This document shows, piece by piece, positions 40,258 to 48,380 of a DNA stretch of 64,000 nt; position 1 is the stretch's first letter; every line of letters begins with the position of its first letter. Under the pieces are notes generated by a model. That model saw only the letters and a list, made by a program, of their open reading frames with translations, had not been told where the DNA came from and made no database searches. The translations under genes were made by a program, and so were the position numbers. Source of the stretch: Streptomyces sp. NBC_01276. Its GTDB lineage: Bacteria; Actinomycetota; Actinomycetes; Streptomycetales; Streptomycetaceae. The stretch spans positions 2,480,001-2,544,000 of the forward strand of contig NZ_CP108442.1 in NCBI RefSeq assembly GCF_041435355.1, written 5' to 3'.

Positions 40258-41580
40258 TCAGCGCGCGGAGCCGGCCTTCCGCCGGTCGGGGAAGCGCGAA
40301 CGGGGGCCAATGGCGGTAGCGCCGTTGACGCCCGAGACTCCGGCCGCGATCGGCCGCGCCGGCTCCGGCTCCGTCCCCGCGTCCTCCCGTACGGCCGCCT
40401 CCGCCGCCCGCTCCGCGTGCCGGTAGCGCGGCGGCACCAGCGCCTCGGCCCAGCGCGGCGCCCGCGGGGTGAACCGCGGCAGCAGGAGCAGGACGAGACC
40501 CAGCCCGCTCAGCGCGGCGATGGCGAGCACGATCCACATCGAGGTGGAATGCACCGAATAGGCCACCGCACCGAATGCGATCAGGCCCGACCAGAAATAC
40601 ATGATGAGTACGGCACGGCTGTGGGAATGTCCGAGTTCCAGCAGCCGGTGGTGCAGGTGCCCGCGGTCCGCGGCGAAGGGCGACTGCCCCTTCCAGGTGC
40701 GCCGCACGATCGCCAGGACGAGGTCCGCGATGGGAATCGCGACGATGCTCAGCGGCAGCACCAGCGGAATGAAGGCGGGCAGCATCGCGTGCGTCGCGTT
40801 GCGCTCACCACCGGCGAAGAGCGCCATCGTGTCGGGGTCCACCTGACCGGTAATGGAAATGGTCGAGGCGGCCAGCACGAGGCCGATGAGCATCGAGCCG
40901 GAGTCGCCCATGAAGATGCGCGCGGGATGCATGTTGTGCGGCAGGAAGCCCAGGCACATGCCCATCAGGATCGCGGCGAAGAGCGTCGCCGGGGCGGCCG
41001 CCTCGATGCCGTAGCCGAACCAGATCCGGTAGCCGTAGAGGAAGAACGCCGCGGACGCGATGCAGACCATGCCGGCCGCGAGGCCGTCGAGGCCGTCCAC
41101 GAAGTTCACGGCGTTGATCGTGATCACGACGAGCGCGACGGTCAGCAGGTTGCCCTGCCACTGGGTGAGGGCGACCGTCCCGATGCCCGGGACGGGAAGG
41201 AACAGGATGGTCAGGCCCTGCATCACCATCACGCCGGCCGCGATCATCTGCGCGCCCAGCTTGATCAGGGCGTCGAGCTCGAACTTGTCGTCCAGTACGC
41301 CGACGAGCCAGATCAGCGCCGCCCCGGAGAGCAGCGCGCGCGGCTCGTTCGACAGCTCGAAGACCCCGTTGAGGTTGCGCAGGTGGTCGGCGACCAGCAG
41401 GCCCGCGCACAGACCGCCGAACATCGCGATGCCGCCCAGCCGTGGCGTCGGCTCCCGGTGCACGTCGCGGGCGCGGATCTCCGGCATCGCCCCGACCGCG
41501 ATCGCGAACTTCCGCACGGGCCCGGTCAGCAGGTAGGTCACCGCGACCGTGACGCAAAGCGTCAGCAGATATTCACGCAC
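40258..41580 (-). CDS. MraY/WecA-family UDP-sugar phosphotransferase
   Basis: A 440-residue polytopic enzyme that transfers a phospho-sugar from a UDP-sugar to undecaprenyl phosphate, starting a cell-wall glycopolymer. Family motifs: VHREPTPRLGGIAMFGGL near the start, VGVLDDKFELDALIKLGAQM with the Asp pair, INAVNFVDGLDGLAAG, and RIFMGDSGSMLIGLVLA. The last 100 residues are basic and disordered. The family cannot be narrowed further from sequence: WecA, TagO or Rv1302-like. GTG at 41580 has GGGGCA eight bases upstream; GTG at 41619 is also possible. Confidence 0.88.
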   Translation of the reverse strand: MREYLLTLCVTVAVTYLLTGPVRKFAIAVGAMPEIRARDVHREPTPRLGGIAMFGGLCAGLLVADHLRNLNGVFELSNEPRALLSGAALIWLVGVLDDKFELDALIKLGAQMIAAGVMVMQGLTILFLPVPGIGTVALTQWQGNLLTVALVVITINAVNFVDGLDGLAAGMVCIASAAFFLYGYRIWFGYGIEAAAPATLFAAILMGMCLGFLPHNMHPARIFMGDSGSMLIGLVLAASTISITGQVDPDTMALFAGGERNATHAMLPAFIPLVLPLSIVAIPIADLVLAIVRRTWKGQSPFAADRGHLHHRLLELGHSHSRAVLIMYFWSGLIAFGAVAYSVHSTSMWIVLAIAALSGLGLVLLLLPRFTPRAPRWAEALVPPRYRHAERAAEAAVREDAGTEPEPARPIAAGVSGVNGATAIGPRSRFPDRRKAGSAR

Positions 41581-41695
41581 TGGCTGCCCCAGATGTATCG
41601 CCGGCCATCTCAGCCCCACACATTAGCCGCGATGTCTCCGGTCAAGAGGACGCGCGGGTACCCCTTCCTGGTTGCGGTACGCACCGCATGCCCCT

Positions 41696-42928
41696 TTAAA
41701 CCCCGTACGGGGGAAATCCACCGGTCAGCTCGGCGACCTCCTTGCGGGTCTGCGCGGCCGCCCCACCGCGCAGCGCGGCCGTGAACAGCCCGGCGATCCG
41801 GACCATCTCCGGCTCCCCCATCCCCTGCGTGGTCACCGCGGCCGTGCCGAGACGGATCCCGCGCTGGTCCCCGTACGGCAGCGCACAGGTGTCCAGGACG
41901 ATCCCGGCGGCCGCGAGCCGGCCGCGGGCCGTCGGCCCGTCGATCCCGAGCCGCGCCGGATCGGCGCTGATCAGGTGGGTGTCCGTGCCGCCGGTGGTGA
42001 GGGTGAAGCCACGGTCCTCCAGGGCCCGGGCCAGGGCGCGGGCATTGGCCACGACCCGGTGCGCGTACTGCGTGTAGGCCGGTCCGGCCGCCTCCCCGAA
42101 GGCCACCGCCTTCGCCGCGATGGTGTGCATCTGCGCGCCGCCCTGGGTGAAGGGGAACACCGCCCGGTCGACGCGCTCCGCGAACTCCGCTCCGCACAGG
42201 ACCATCCCGCCCCGCGGGCCGCGCAGCACCTTGTGCGTGGTCGCGCACACCAGGTCCGCGTACGGGACGGGGCTCGGCGCGGCCCCGCCCGCGACCAGCC
42301 CGATCGGGTGCGCGGCGTCGGCGATGAGGTAGGCCCCCACCTCGTCGGCGATCTCCCGGAACGCCGAGTACTCGGGATGGCGGGGGTAGGAGATCGACCC
42401 GCACACGATGGCTTTCGGCCGGTGCGTACGGGCGAGCTCCTGCACCTGCGCGTAGTCGATGAGCCCGGTCGCGGCGTCGACCCCGTACCCGACGAAGTCG
42501 AACCAGCGGCCGGAGAAGTTCGCGGGCGAGCCGTGCGTGAGGTGCCCGCCGTACGCGAGCCCCATCGCCAGGACCGTGTCGCCCGGGCGCAGCAGGGCGG
42601 CGTACGCGGCGAGGACGGCCGAGGAGCCGGAATGCGGCTGTACGTTCGCGTGCTCGACCCCGAACAGCGCCTTGGCCCGTTCCACGGCCACCCGCTCGGC
42701 GAGGTCGGCGTACTCGCAGCCACCGTGGTGGCGGGCGCCCGGGTACCCCTCGGCGTACTTGTTGGCGAGGGCGGAGCCGAGGGCGGCGAGCACGGCGGGC
42801 GAGGTGAAGTTCTCGGCGGCGCTGAGCTGCAGGGTCTCGGCCTGGCGCTGCCGCTCCCCCGCGAGGACATCGGCCATCTGCGGATCCTGCTGCCGCAGCA
42901 GGTCCGTGGCCGGGGTGATGACGCTCAT
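41696..42928 (-). CDS. glyA: Serine hydroxymethyltransferase-type PLP enzyme
   Basis: A 410-residue fold-type I enzyme interconverting serine and glycine with tetrahydrofolate. Marks are LSAAENFTSPAVLAALGSAL, GYPGARHHGGCEYADLAERV, NVQPHSGSSAVLAAY and the PLP lysine in LVCATTHKVLRGPRGGMVLC. It diverges from housekeeping GlyA in places (SISYPRHPEYSAFREI, ADAAHPIGLVAGG), so it may be a second paralogue or act on a related substrate. It lies between the phosphatase-like and transferase genes. Confidence 0.88.
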   Translation of the reverse strand: MSVITPATDLLRQQDPQMADVLAGERQRQAETLQLSAAENFTSPAVLAALGSALANKYAEGYPGARHHGGCEYADLAERVAVERAKALFGVEHANVQPHSGSSAVLAAYAALLRPGDTVLAMGLAYGGHLTHGSPANFSGRWFDFVGYGVDAATGLIDYAQVQELARTHRPKAIVCGSISYPRHPEYSAFREIADEVGAYLIADAAHPIGLVAGGAAPSPVPYADLVCATTHKVLRGPRGGMVLCGAEFAERVDRAVFPFTQGGAQMHTIAAKAVAFGEAAGPAYTQYAHRVVANARALARALEDRGFTLTTGGTDTHLISADPARLGIDGPTARGRLAAAGIVLDTCALPYGDQRGIRLGTAAVTTQGMGEPEMVRIAGLFTAALRGGAAAQTRKEVAELTGGFPPYGV

Positions 42929-43055
42929 GGCGCGGCTCCAGGGGCGACCCGTCAGGTACCAGCCACGATAGCCCCGGCCCCCTCCGCGTGCCCGCCCGCG
43001 CCACGGCCGTCGGCGTGGCCCGTCGGCCGGGGGGCCGGTGTGGGGGCGGGGGCGG

Positions 43056-43165
43056 CCGTCAGGGCCGTGACCACGGGGTCCAGGGCCCGGTCGCGGCCCT
43101 CCTCGCCCGGTCAGCGCGGGGCGGTGACGCCCGTCAGCGCCGTGACCACGGGGTCCAGGGCCTGG
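43056..43165. repeat. 35-bp direct repeat at the 3' end of the phosphatase-like gene
   Basis: A segment at 43131-43165 inside the gene recurs at 43056-43090 after its stop, 75 bases away, with two differences. Both read ALDPVVTALT in the same frame on the minus strand. The stop at 43111-43113 lies between them. Confidence 0.8.
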
Positions 43166-43773
43166 TTGATCTCGTCGCCGATCGAGCGGAAGAAGGTGAT
43201 CGGCGCCCCGTACGGGTCGTACACCTCGTCCGCGTCGGCGGAAGGCGCCAGCAGCCAGCCCCGCAGCGCGGCGGCGGCCCGCACCAGCGCACGGGCGCGC
43301 TCGGCCATGCCGTCGTCGAGCGGCGGCAGCGTCGCCGGGTCTATCGCCCGCACGAGCCGGGTGAACTCCTTCAGCGTGAAGGTCCGCAGCCCCGCCGAAT
43401 GGCCCATCGAGATGACCTGCGCCCGGTGGTCCCGCGTGGCCGTCAGCACCAGGTCGGCGCGTATGACGTGCTCGTCCAGCAGCTCGCGCCCGGTGAAGCC
43501 GGAGGCGTCGGCGCCGAAGTCCGCGAGGACGGCGGCGGCGTTCGCCTCCATGGGAGCCCCTTCGTGGCCCCAGGTGCCCGCGCTCTCGACGATGAGGTCG
43601 CCGGCCACGAGACCGAGGGCGCTCAGCCGGTGCGTCAGGGCGTGCCGGGTCAGCCGCTCGGTGATGGGCGAGCGGCACACGTTGCCGGTGCTGACGTGGA
43701 GTATGCGGAAGGAGTCTCCCCCGGCCGCGGCCGGCAGGTGTCCCCTGGCTATGCCACGCCCCTCAGGGCTCAC
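43111..43773 (-). CDS. Low-molecular-weight phosphatase-family protein with Ser at the nucleophile position
   Basis: A 220-residue member of the low-molecular-weight tyrosine phosphatase/arsenate reductase fold. The P-loop reads ILHVSTGNVCRSPITERL: the usual Cys-x5-Arg nucleophile is Ser28, while Arg34 remains; Cys33 sits beside Arg but is not the canonical nucleophile. The general-acid segment appears as YDPYGAPI. The N-terminal 20 residues are an extension. It may be a phosphate-binding pseudo-enzyme or a weak phosphatase. The GTG start overlaps the preceding gene's stop as GTGA. Confidence 0.8.
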   Translation of the reverse strand: MSPEGRGIARGHLPAAAGGDSFRILHVSTGNVCRSPITERLTRHALTHRLSALGLVAGDLIVESAGTWGHEGAPMEANAAAVLADFGADASGFTGRELLDEHVIRADLVLTATRDHRAQVISMGHSAGLRTFTLKEFTRLVRAIDPATLPPLDDGMAERARALVRAAAALRGWLLAPSADADEVYDPYGAPITFFRSIGDEINQALDPVVTALTGVTAPR

Positions 43774-44417
43774 GGGGCCACCTCGAGGTCGGGTACGACC
43801 TCCCGCAGTTGTTCGGCGGTCAGCGCGCCGGCACGCAGCAGGACGGGAACCTTCCCGGTGACGTCGACGATCGACGACGGGAGGGTGTTGGGCGTCGGGC
43901 CGCCGTCCAGGTACACGGAGACGGAGTCGCCCAGCATGGCGCGGGCGGCGTCGCAGTCCTCGGGCGCCGGGTGCCCGGACAGGTTGGCGGACGAGACCGC
44001 CATCGGGCCGACCTCCGTCAGCAGCTCGATCGCGACGGGGTGCAGGGGCATGCGTACGGCGACGGTCCCGCGGGTCTCCCCCAGGTCCCAGGCCAGCGAC
44101 GGCTGGTGCTTGGCGACGAGCGTCAGCCCGCCCGGCCAGAAGGCGTCGACGAGCTCCCAGGCCTGCTCGGAGAAGTCGGTGACGAGGCCGTGCAGGGTGT
44201 TCGGGGAGCCGATGAGCACGGGGGTGGGCATGTTGCGGCCCCGGCCCTTGGCGGCGAGCAGGTCGCCGACGGCCTCCTTGCTGAAGGCGTCCGCGCCGAT
44301 CCCGTAGAGCGTGTCGGTCGGCAGCACGACGAGTTCGCCGCGGCGTACGGCGGATGCCGCTTCACGCAGACCGGTCTTGCGGTCCGTCGCGTCGTTGCAG
44401 TCGTATCGCCGGGCCAT
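43770..44417 (-). CDS. L-threonylcarbamoyladenylate synthase (Sua5/YwlC family)
   Basis: A 215-residue enzyme for the first step of tRNA t6A37 formation, from threonine, bicarbonate and ATP. Family motifs: GELVVLPTDTLYGIGADAFS, KGRGRNMPTPVLIGS, AFWPGGLTLVAK, TVAVRMPLHPVA and PMAVSSANLSGHP. The position after prmC is usual in actinobacteria. It is coupled to the phosphatase-like gene by a four-base overlap. Full family length without the optional C-terminal domain. Confidence 0.93.
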   Translation of the reverse strand: MARRYDCNDATDRKTGLREAASAVRRGELVVLPTDTLYGIGADAFSKEAVGDLLAAKGRGRNMPTPVLIGSPNTLHGLVTDFSEQAWELVDAFWPGGLTLVAKHQPSLAWDLGETRGTVAVRMPLHPVAIELLTEVGPMAVSSANLSGHPAPEDCDAARAMLGDSVSVYLDGGPTPNTLPSSIVDVTGKVPVLLRAGALTAEQLREVVPDLEVAP

Positions 44418-44469
44418 CAGCGGGCCTCCTCGTACAGCGGGGTGGTGGCGGGAAGGGGGATCGCGCCGG

Positions 44470-45315
44470 TCACGGCATCGCCTTGCGGGCGGTCGCGAAG
44501 CGCGGGCGGTTGTTCAGGTCGGGGTGGTCGGCGGAGTCCGCCCAGCCGCGCTCGTCGGCGAAGATCCACGGCACCTGCCCGCCCTGGGTGTCGGCGTGCT
44601 CGATGACGACGATGCCGCCGGGCCGCAGCAGCCGGTGCGCGGTGCGCTCGATCCCGCGGATGGTGTCGAGGCCGTCCTCACCGGAGAACAGCGCCATCTC
44701 GGGGTCGTGGTCGCGGGCCTCCGGAGCCACGTACTCCCACTCGGTGAGCGGGATGTACGGCGGGTTGGAGATCACCAGGTCGACCTGGCCGTCCAGCTCG
44801 GGCAGCGCGCTCAGCGCGTCGCCCTGGTGGACGGTGACCCGGGAGCCCTCGGCGTTCTTGCGGGTCCAGCGCAGGGCGTCCTCGGACAGCTCCACGGCGT
44901 GCACGCGCGAGCGCGGCACCTCCTGGGCCATGGCGAGGGCGATGGCGCCGGAGCCGGTGCACAGGTCCACGATCAGCGGCTCGACGACGTCCATCGCCCG
45001 GACGGCCTGTATGGCCCAGTCCACGACCGACTCGGTCTCGGGCCGGGGCACGAACACCCCGGGGCCGACCTGGAGCTCCAGGTAGCGGAAGAAGGCACGG
45101 CCGGTGATGTGCTGGAGCGGCTCGCGGGCCTCGCGGCGGGCGACGGCCTCCCAGTAGCGGGCGTCGAAGTCCGCGTCCTTGACGTGGTGCAGTTCCCCCC
45201 GCTTGACGCCGTGCACGAAGGCCGCGAGCTCCTCCGCGTCGAAACGCGGAGAGGGCACGCCGGCGGCGGCCAGCCGCTGGGTGGCCTGGGCCACCTCGGC
45301 AAGCAGCAAGTTCAC
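44470..45315 (-). CDS. prmC: Peptide chain release factor N5-glutamine methyltransferase
   Basis: A 281-residue methyltransferase that modifies the GGQ glutamine of RF1 and RF2. SAM-binding motifs are [18 protein letters not shown] and the catalytic NPPY in [19 protein letters not shown]. The N-terminal helical domain binds the release factor. GTG start, 63 bases after prfA, in the expected prfA-prmC order. Confidence 0.95.
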   Translation of the reverse strand: MNLLLAEVAQATQRLAAAGVPSPRFDAEELAAFVHGVKRGELHHVKDADFDARYWEAVARREAREPLQHITGRAFFRYLELQVGPGVFVPRPETESVVDWAIQAVRAMDVVEPLIVDLCTGSGAIALAMAQEVPRSRVHAVELSEDALRWTRKNAEGSRVTVHQGDALSALPELDGQVDLVISNPPYIPLTEWEYVAPEARDHDPEMALFSGEDGLDTIRGIERTAHRLLRPGGIVVIEHADTQGGQVPWIFADERGWADSADHPDLNNRPRFATARKAMP

Positions 45316-45378
45316 GCTGGTCCTCCGGGCTGCTGTCGTACGGGGGGTGGTGCGGGGATCAGACGGGGTCGGGCCGGA

Positions 45379-46458
45379 TCAGTGCGCGGCGGCGAGCTTG
45401 GCCGCGGAGTCCGTGTCGACGCAGGCCTGGATGACCGAGTCGAGGTCGCCGTCGAGCACCTGGTCCAAGTTGTACGCCTTGAAACCGGTCCGGTGGTCCG
45501 AGATCCGGTTTTCCGGGTAGTTGTACGTACGGATCTTCTCCGAGCGGTCCACGCTGCGCACCTGGCTGCGGCGCACGTCGGAGGCCTCCTGCTCGGCGGC
45601 CTCCTGGGCGGCGGCCAGCAGGCGCGAGCGCAGGATGCGCATGGCCTGCTCCTTGTTCTGGAGCTGGCTCTTCTCGTTCTGGCAGGAGGCGACCACACCG
45701 GTCGGGATGTGCGTGATGCGCACGGCCGAGTCGGTGGTGTTGACGGACTGGCCGCCGGGGCCGGAGGAGCGGTACACGTCGATGCGCAGGTCGTTCATGT
45801 TGATCTCGACCTCGACCTCCTCGGCCTCCGGGGTGACGAGCACGCCGGCGGCGGAGGTGTGGATGCGGCCCTGCGACTCGGTGGCCGGAACGCGCTGCAC
45901 GCGGTGCACGCCGCCCTCGTACTTCAGACGGGCCCAGACGCCCTGGCCGGGCTCGGTCGCGCCGTTGCCGCCCTTGGTGCGGACGGAGACCTGGACGTCC
46001 TTGTAGCCGCCGAGCTCGGACTCGGTGGCGTCGATGATCTCGGTCTTCCAGCCCACGCGCTCGGCGTAGCGCAGGTACATGCGCAGCAGGTCGCCCGCGA
46101 ACAGGGCGGACTCGTCGCCGCCGGCGCCGGCCTTGACCTCCAGGAGCACGTCCTTGTCGTCGCTGGGGTCGCGCGGGACGAGCAGCAGGCGGAGCTTCTC
46201 GGTGAGCTCTTCGCGCTGGGCGCTCAGTTCCTTGACCTCGGCGGCGAAGTCCGGATCGTCGGCCGCCAGCTCCTTGGCCGTCTCGATGTCCTCGGCCGAC
46301 TGCTTCCACGCACGGAAGGTCGCGACGATCGGGGTCAGTTCCGCGTAGCGCTTGTTGAGCTTGCGCGCGTTGGCCTGATCCGAGTGGACCGAAGGGTCGG
46401 CGAGCTTCGTCTCCAGATCGGCGTGTTCGCCGACCAATTCCTCGACCGCTTCGAACAT
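45379..46458 (-). CDS. prfA: Peptide chain release factor 1
   Basis: A 359-residue factor reading UAA and UAG. The codon-reading PxT motif is in [20 protein letters not shown], and the catalytic GGQ is in [19 protein letters not shown], followed by [20 protein letters not shown]. Full length; the ATG begins [12 protein letters not shown]. It is separated from rpmE by a terminator. Confidence 0.97.
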   Translation of the reverse strand: MFEAVEELVGEHADLETKLADPSVHSDQANARKLNKRYAELTPIVATFRAWKQSAEDIETAKELAADDPDFAAEVKELSAQREELTEKLRLLLVPRDPSDDKDVLLEVKAGAGGDESALFAGDLLRMYLRYAERVGWKTEIIDATESELGGYKDVQVSVRTKGGNGATEPGQGVWARLKYEGGVHRVQRVPATESQGRIHTSAAGVLVTPEAEEVEVEINMNDLRIDVYRSSGPGGQSVNTTDSAVRITHIPTGVVASCQNEKSQLQNKEQAMRILRSRLLAAAQEAAEQEASDVRRSQVRSVDRSEKIRTYNYPENRISDHRTGFKAYNLDQVLDGDLDSVIQACVDTDSAAKLAAAH

Positions 46459-46513
46459 CGGGTGCTCCTGTGGTGAAAGTCAAAAATGGGCGGGTTCGGC
46501 TGAACGACGACAA

Positions 46514-46568
46514 AGGCGCCGGTCCGGCCGCCCCCGCGTAGTCAGGGGGCGGCCGGTGACCGGCGCCT
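46514..46568 (-). terminator. Terminator between rpmE and prfA
   Basis: A long, nearly perfect stem: AGGCGCCGG with CCGGCGCCT outside and CCGGCCGCCCCC with GGGGGCGGCCGG inside. It starts nine bases past the rpmE stop. Confidence 0.78.
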
Positions 46569-46576
46569 GGGTCGCG

Positions 46577-46795
46577 CTACTTCTTGGCCGCACCCTTGCC
46601 GAAGCGGGCCTCGAAGCGGGCCACACGGCCACCGGTGTCGAGGATCTTCTGCTTGCCCGTGTAGAACGGGTGGCACTCGGAGCAGACCTCGGCACGGATG
46701 GTGCCCTCGGTCAGGGTGCTACGGGTGGTGAACGACGCGCCACAGGTGCAGCTGACCTGGGTCTCGACGTACTCGGGGTGAACTTCGCGCTTCAA
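46577..46795 (-). CDS. rpmE: Ribosomal protein L31, zinc-binding type
   Basis: A 72-residue large-subunit protein. Zinc ligands are visible in [14 protein letters not shown] and [19 protein letters not shown], so this is the C+ form; a zinc-free paralogue is usually elsewhere under Zur control. Basic tail [16 protein letters not shown] start, with AGGAGA six bases upstream. Confidence 0.97.
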   Translation of the reverse strand: MKREVHPEYVETQVSCTCGASFTTRSTLTEGTIRAEVCSECHPFYTGKQKILDTGGRVARFEARFGKGAAKK

Positions 46796-46967
46796 GGTGT
46801 CTCCTAGATTCGGGAGGGCGCCGGGTCGCAGGAGCCGAATTGCGCACTGCGTGAACCGGGGCCGACAGACCAGTCTGCCAGGACCGGGCCGCCTGTCAAA
46901 ATTCTGAGGACGCTCCCCTCAACGGGGAGGGCCGCGCTTCTATTCCGGCCGGGTCCGGCGGGATCCG

Positions 46968-48068
46968 TCAGCGGACGATGGAGCCGGCCGCGCTCTTGTC
47001 CCCGGTGGAGTTCTCGGTGGCGGCGGCGGGGATGGGCTGGTCGGCCAGCAGGGCGTCCCAGACCATCTTGGAGCCCTTGGGCAGGGCCACCACGCGGTCC
47101 TTGTCGAGCGGGTCCTGCCCGACCGGCAGGGTGATCATGTGCATGTTCTCGGCGCCGATGCCCTGGAGTCCCTGCGCGAAGCCCGCGAGGGACTTCACGT
47201 CGCCGAGTGCCTTGTCGGTGGTGATCGCCTTCGTCGCGGAGTCGGCGAGGCCGTAGAGCTTCTTCGGGCTGTCGAAGACGCCGACGCCCTTGACCTGCTT
47301 GATCAGCGCCTTGATGAAGGCCTGCTGGAGCTGTATTCGGCCCAGGTCACCGCCGTCGCCGACGCTCTTGCGCGTGCGGACGAGGCCGAGGGACTGCTCG
47401 CCGTTGAGCTTGTGGGAGCCGGCCGGCAGATCGAGGTGACTGCCGTGGTCCTTGATCGGCTTGGTGGTCGTGAGCTCGACCCCGCCGAGGTTGTCGATGA
47501 TCTTCTTGAAGCCGGTGAAGTCGACCTCGATGTAGTGGTCCATGCGGATCCCCGACATCGTCTCGACCGTCTTGACCGCGCAGGCGGCCCCGCCGATGGT
47601 GAAGGCCTCGTTGAACTGCGCGCGCTTGCTGCCGGGGTCGGTCTTGCCCTTGCCGACGCCGCAAGCGGGTCTGGGGAGCATGGTGTCGCGCGGGATCGAC
47701 ACGACGCTGGCCTGCTTGTGGCCGTCGTAGAGGTGGACGATCATCGCGGTGTCCGAGCGGGCGGAGCCGCCGTCGTCAGCGCCGTATTCGCTGTTGGCCC
47801 CGTCACGGGAGTCGGAGCCGAGGACGAGGATGTCCATGGAGCCGTTGTCGACGTTGGGCGGGCGGTCCTTGCCGAGGGCCTGGTCGATGTCGACGGTCTT
47901 CAGGTTGCCGTTGAGCTTGAAGTAGAACCAGCCGAGGCCACCACCTCCGAGCAGGACGACACCCGCTGCGGTCCACGCGGCGATGGTGAGGGCGCGACGG
48001 CGCTGCGGGGGTTTCCGGCGGCGCCGGGTGACGGCGCGGCGGCCGCGGCCCTTGCTTTCCTCGCTCAT
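46968..48068 (-). CDS. LCP (LytR-CpsA-Psr) family ligase
   Basis: A 366-residue membrane enzyme that attaches glycopolymers to peptidoglycan. A basic cytoplasmic N-terminus (RRAVTRRRRKPPQRRRALTI) precedes one membrane helix (IAAWTAAGVVLLGGGGLGWF). The extracellular LCP domain shows DILVLGSDSRDG, ARSDTAMIVHLYDG, SVVSIPRDTMLP, MDHYIEVDFTGFKKIIDNLG and LGLVRTRKSVGDGGDLGR with catalytic Arg/Asp residues. ATG at 48068 is preferred over one at 48110. It may act with the MraY/WecA-like transferase nearby. Confidence 0.93.
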   Translation of the reverse strand: MSEESKGRGRRAVTRRRRKPPQRRRALTIAAWTAAGVVLLGGGGLGWFYFKLNGNLKTVDIDQALGKDRPPNVDNGSMDILVLGSDSRDGANSEYGADDGGSARSDTAMIVHLYDGHKQASVVSIPRDTMLPRPACGVGKGKTDPGSKRAQFNEAFTIGGAACAVKTVETMSGIRMDHYIEVDFTGFKKIIDNLGGVELTTTKPIKDHGSHLDLPAGSHKLNGEQSLGLVRTRKSVGDGGDLGRIQLQQAFIKALIKQVKGVGVFDSPKKLYGLADSATKAITTDKALGDVKSLAGFAQGLQGIGAENMHMITLPVGQDPLDKDRVVALPKGSKMVWDALLADQPIPAAATENSTGDKSAAGSIVR

Positions 48069-48380
48069 GCTCTCCTCAGTCCTGCGTGCGTTGCCCGCTG
48101 TATCTCTCACTCAGACGGACGAGTGCGTTCCAGGGTTCCACGGCGCGCGGGGCGTACGGAACCCCGGGGGCGGCTCCCCCCGGCGGGGGTCGACGGTGCG
48201 TGACGCGGCGGACACCCGGGGTTCGGATCGAGAACGTACGAGCCCGCGGAGGGGTTCATTCCGGGGCACGAATGTGGCGAAGGTCGCACAGGCCCCGAAG
48301 GCGGAAACCGTGGGACGTGACGACACGAAGCCGCCCCCGCCGCGGGTGCGGCGGGGGCGGCTTCGGTGAGGCGGACCCGG
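48069..48380. other. 312-base gap between the LCP gene and rho
   Basis: The high-coordinate part holds the rho terminator. The rest is GC-rich without a convincing gene on either strand. The LCP promoter must lie here, but I cannot assign clear boxes. Confidence 0.6.
48327..48364 (-). terminator. Terminator after rho
   Basis: A perfect 17-bp stem (GAAGCCGCCCCCGCCGC and its complement) with a GGGT tetraloop, ending 16 bases past the rho stop. Confidence 0.8.
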
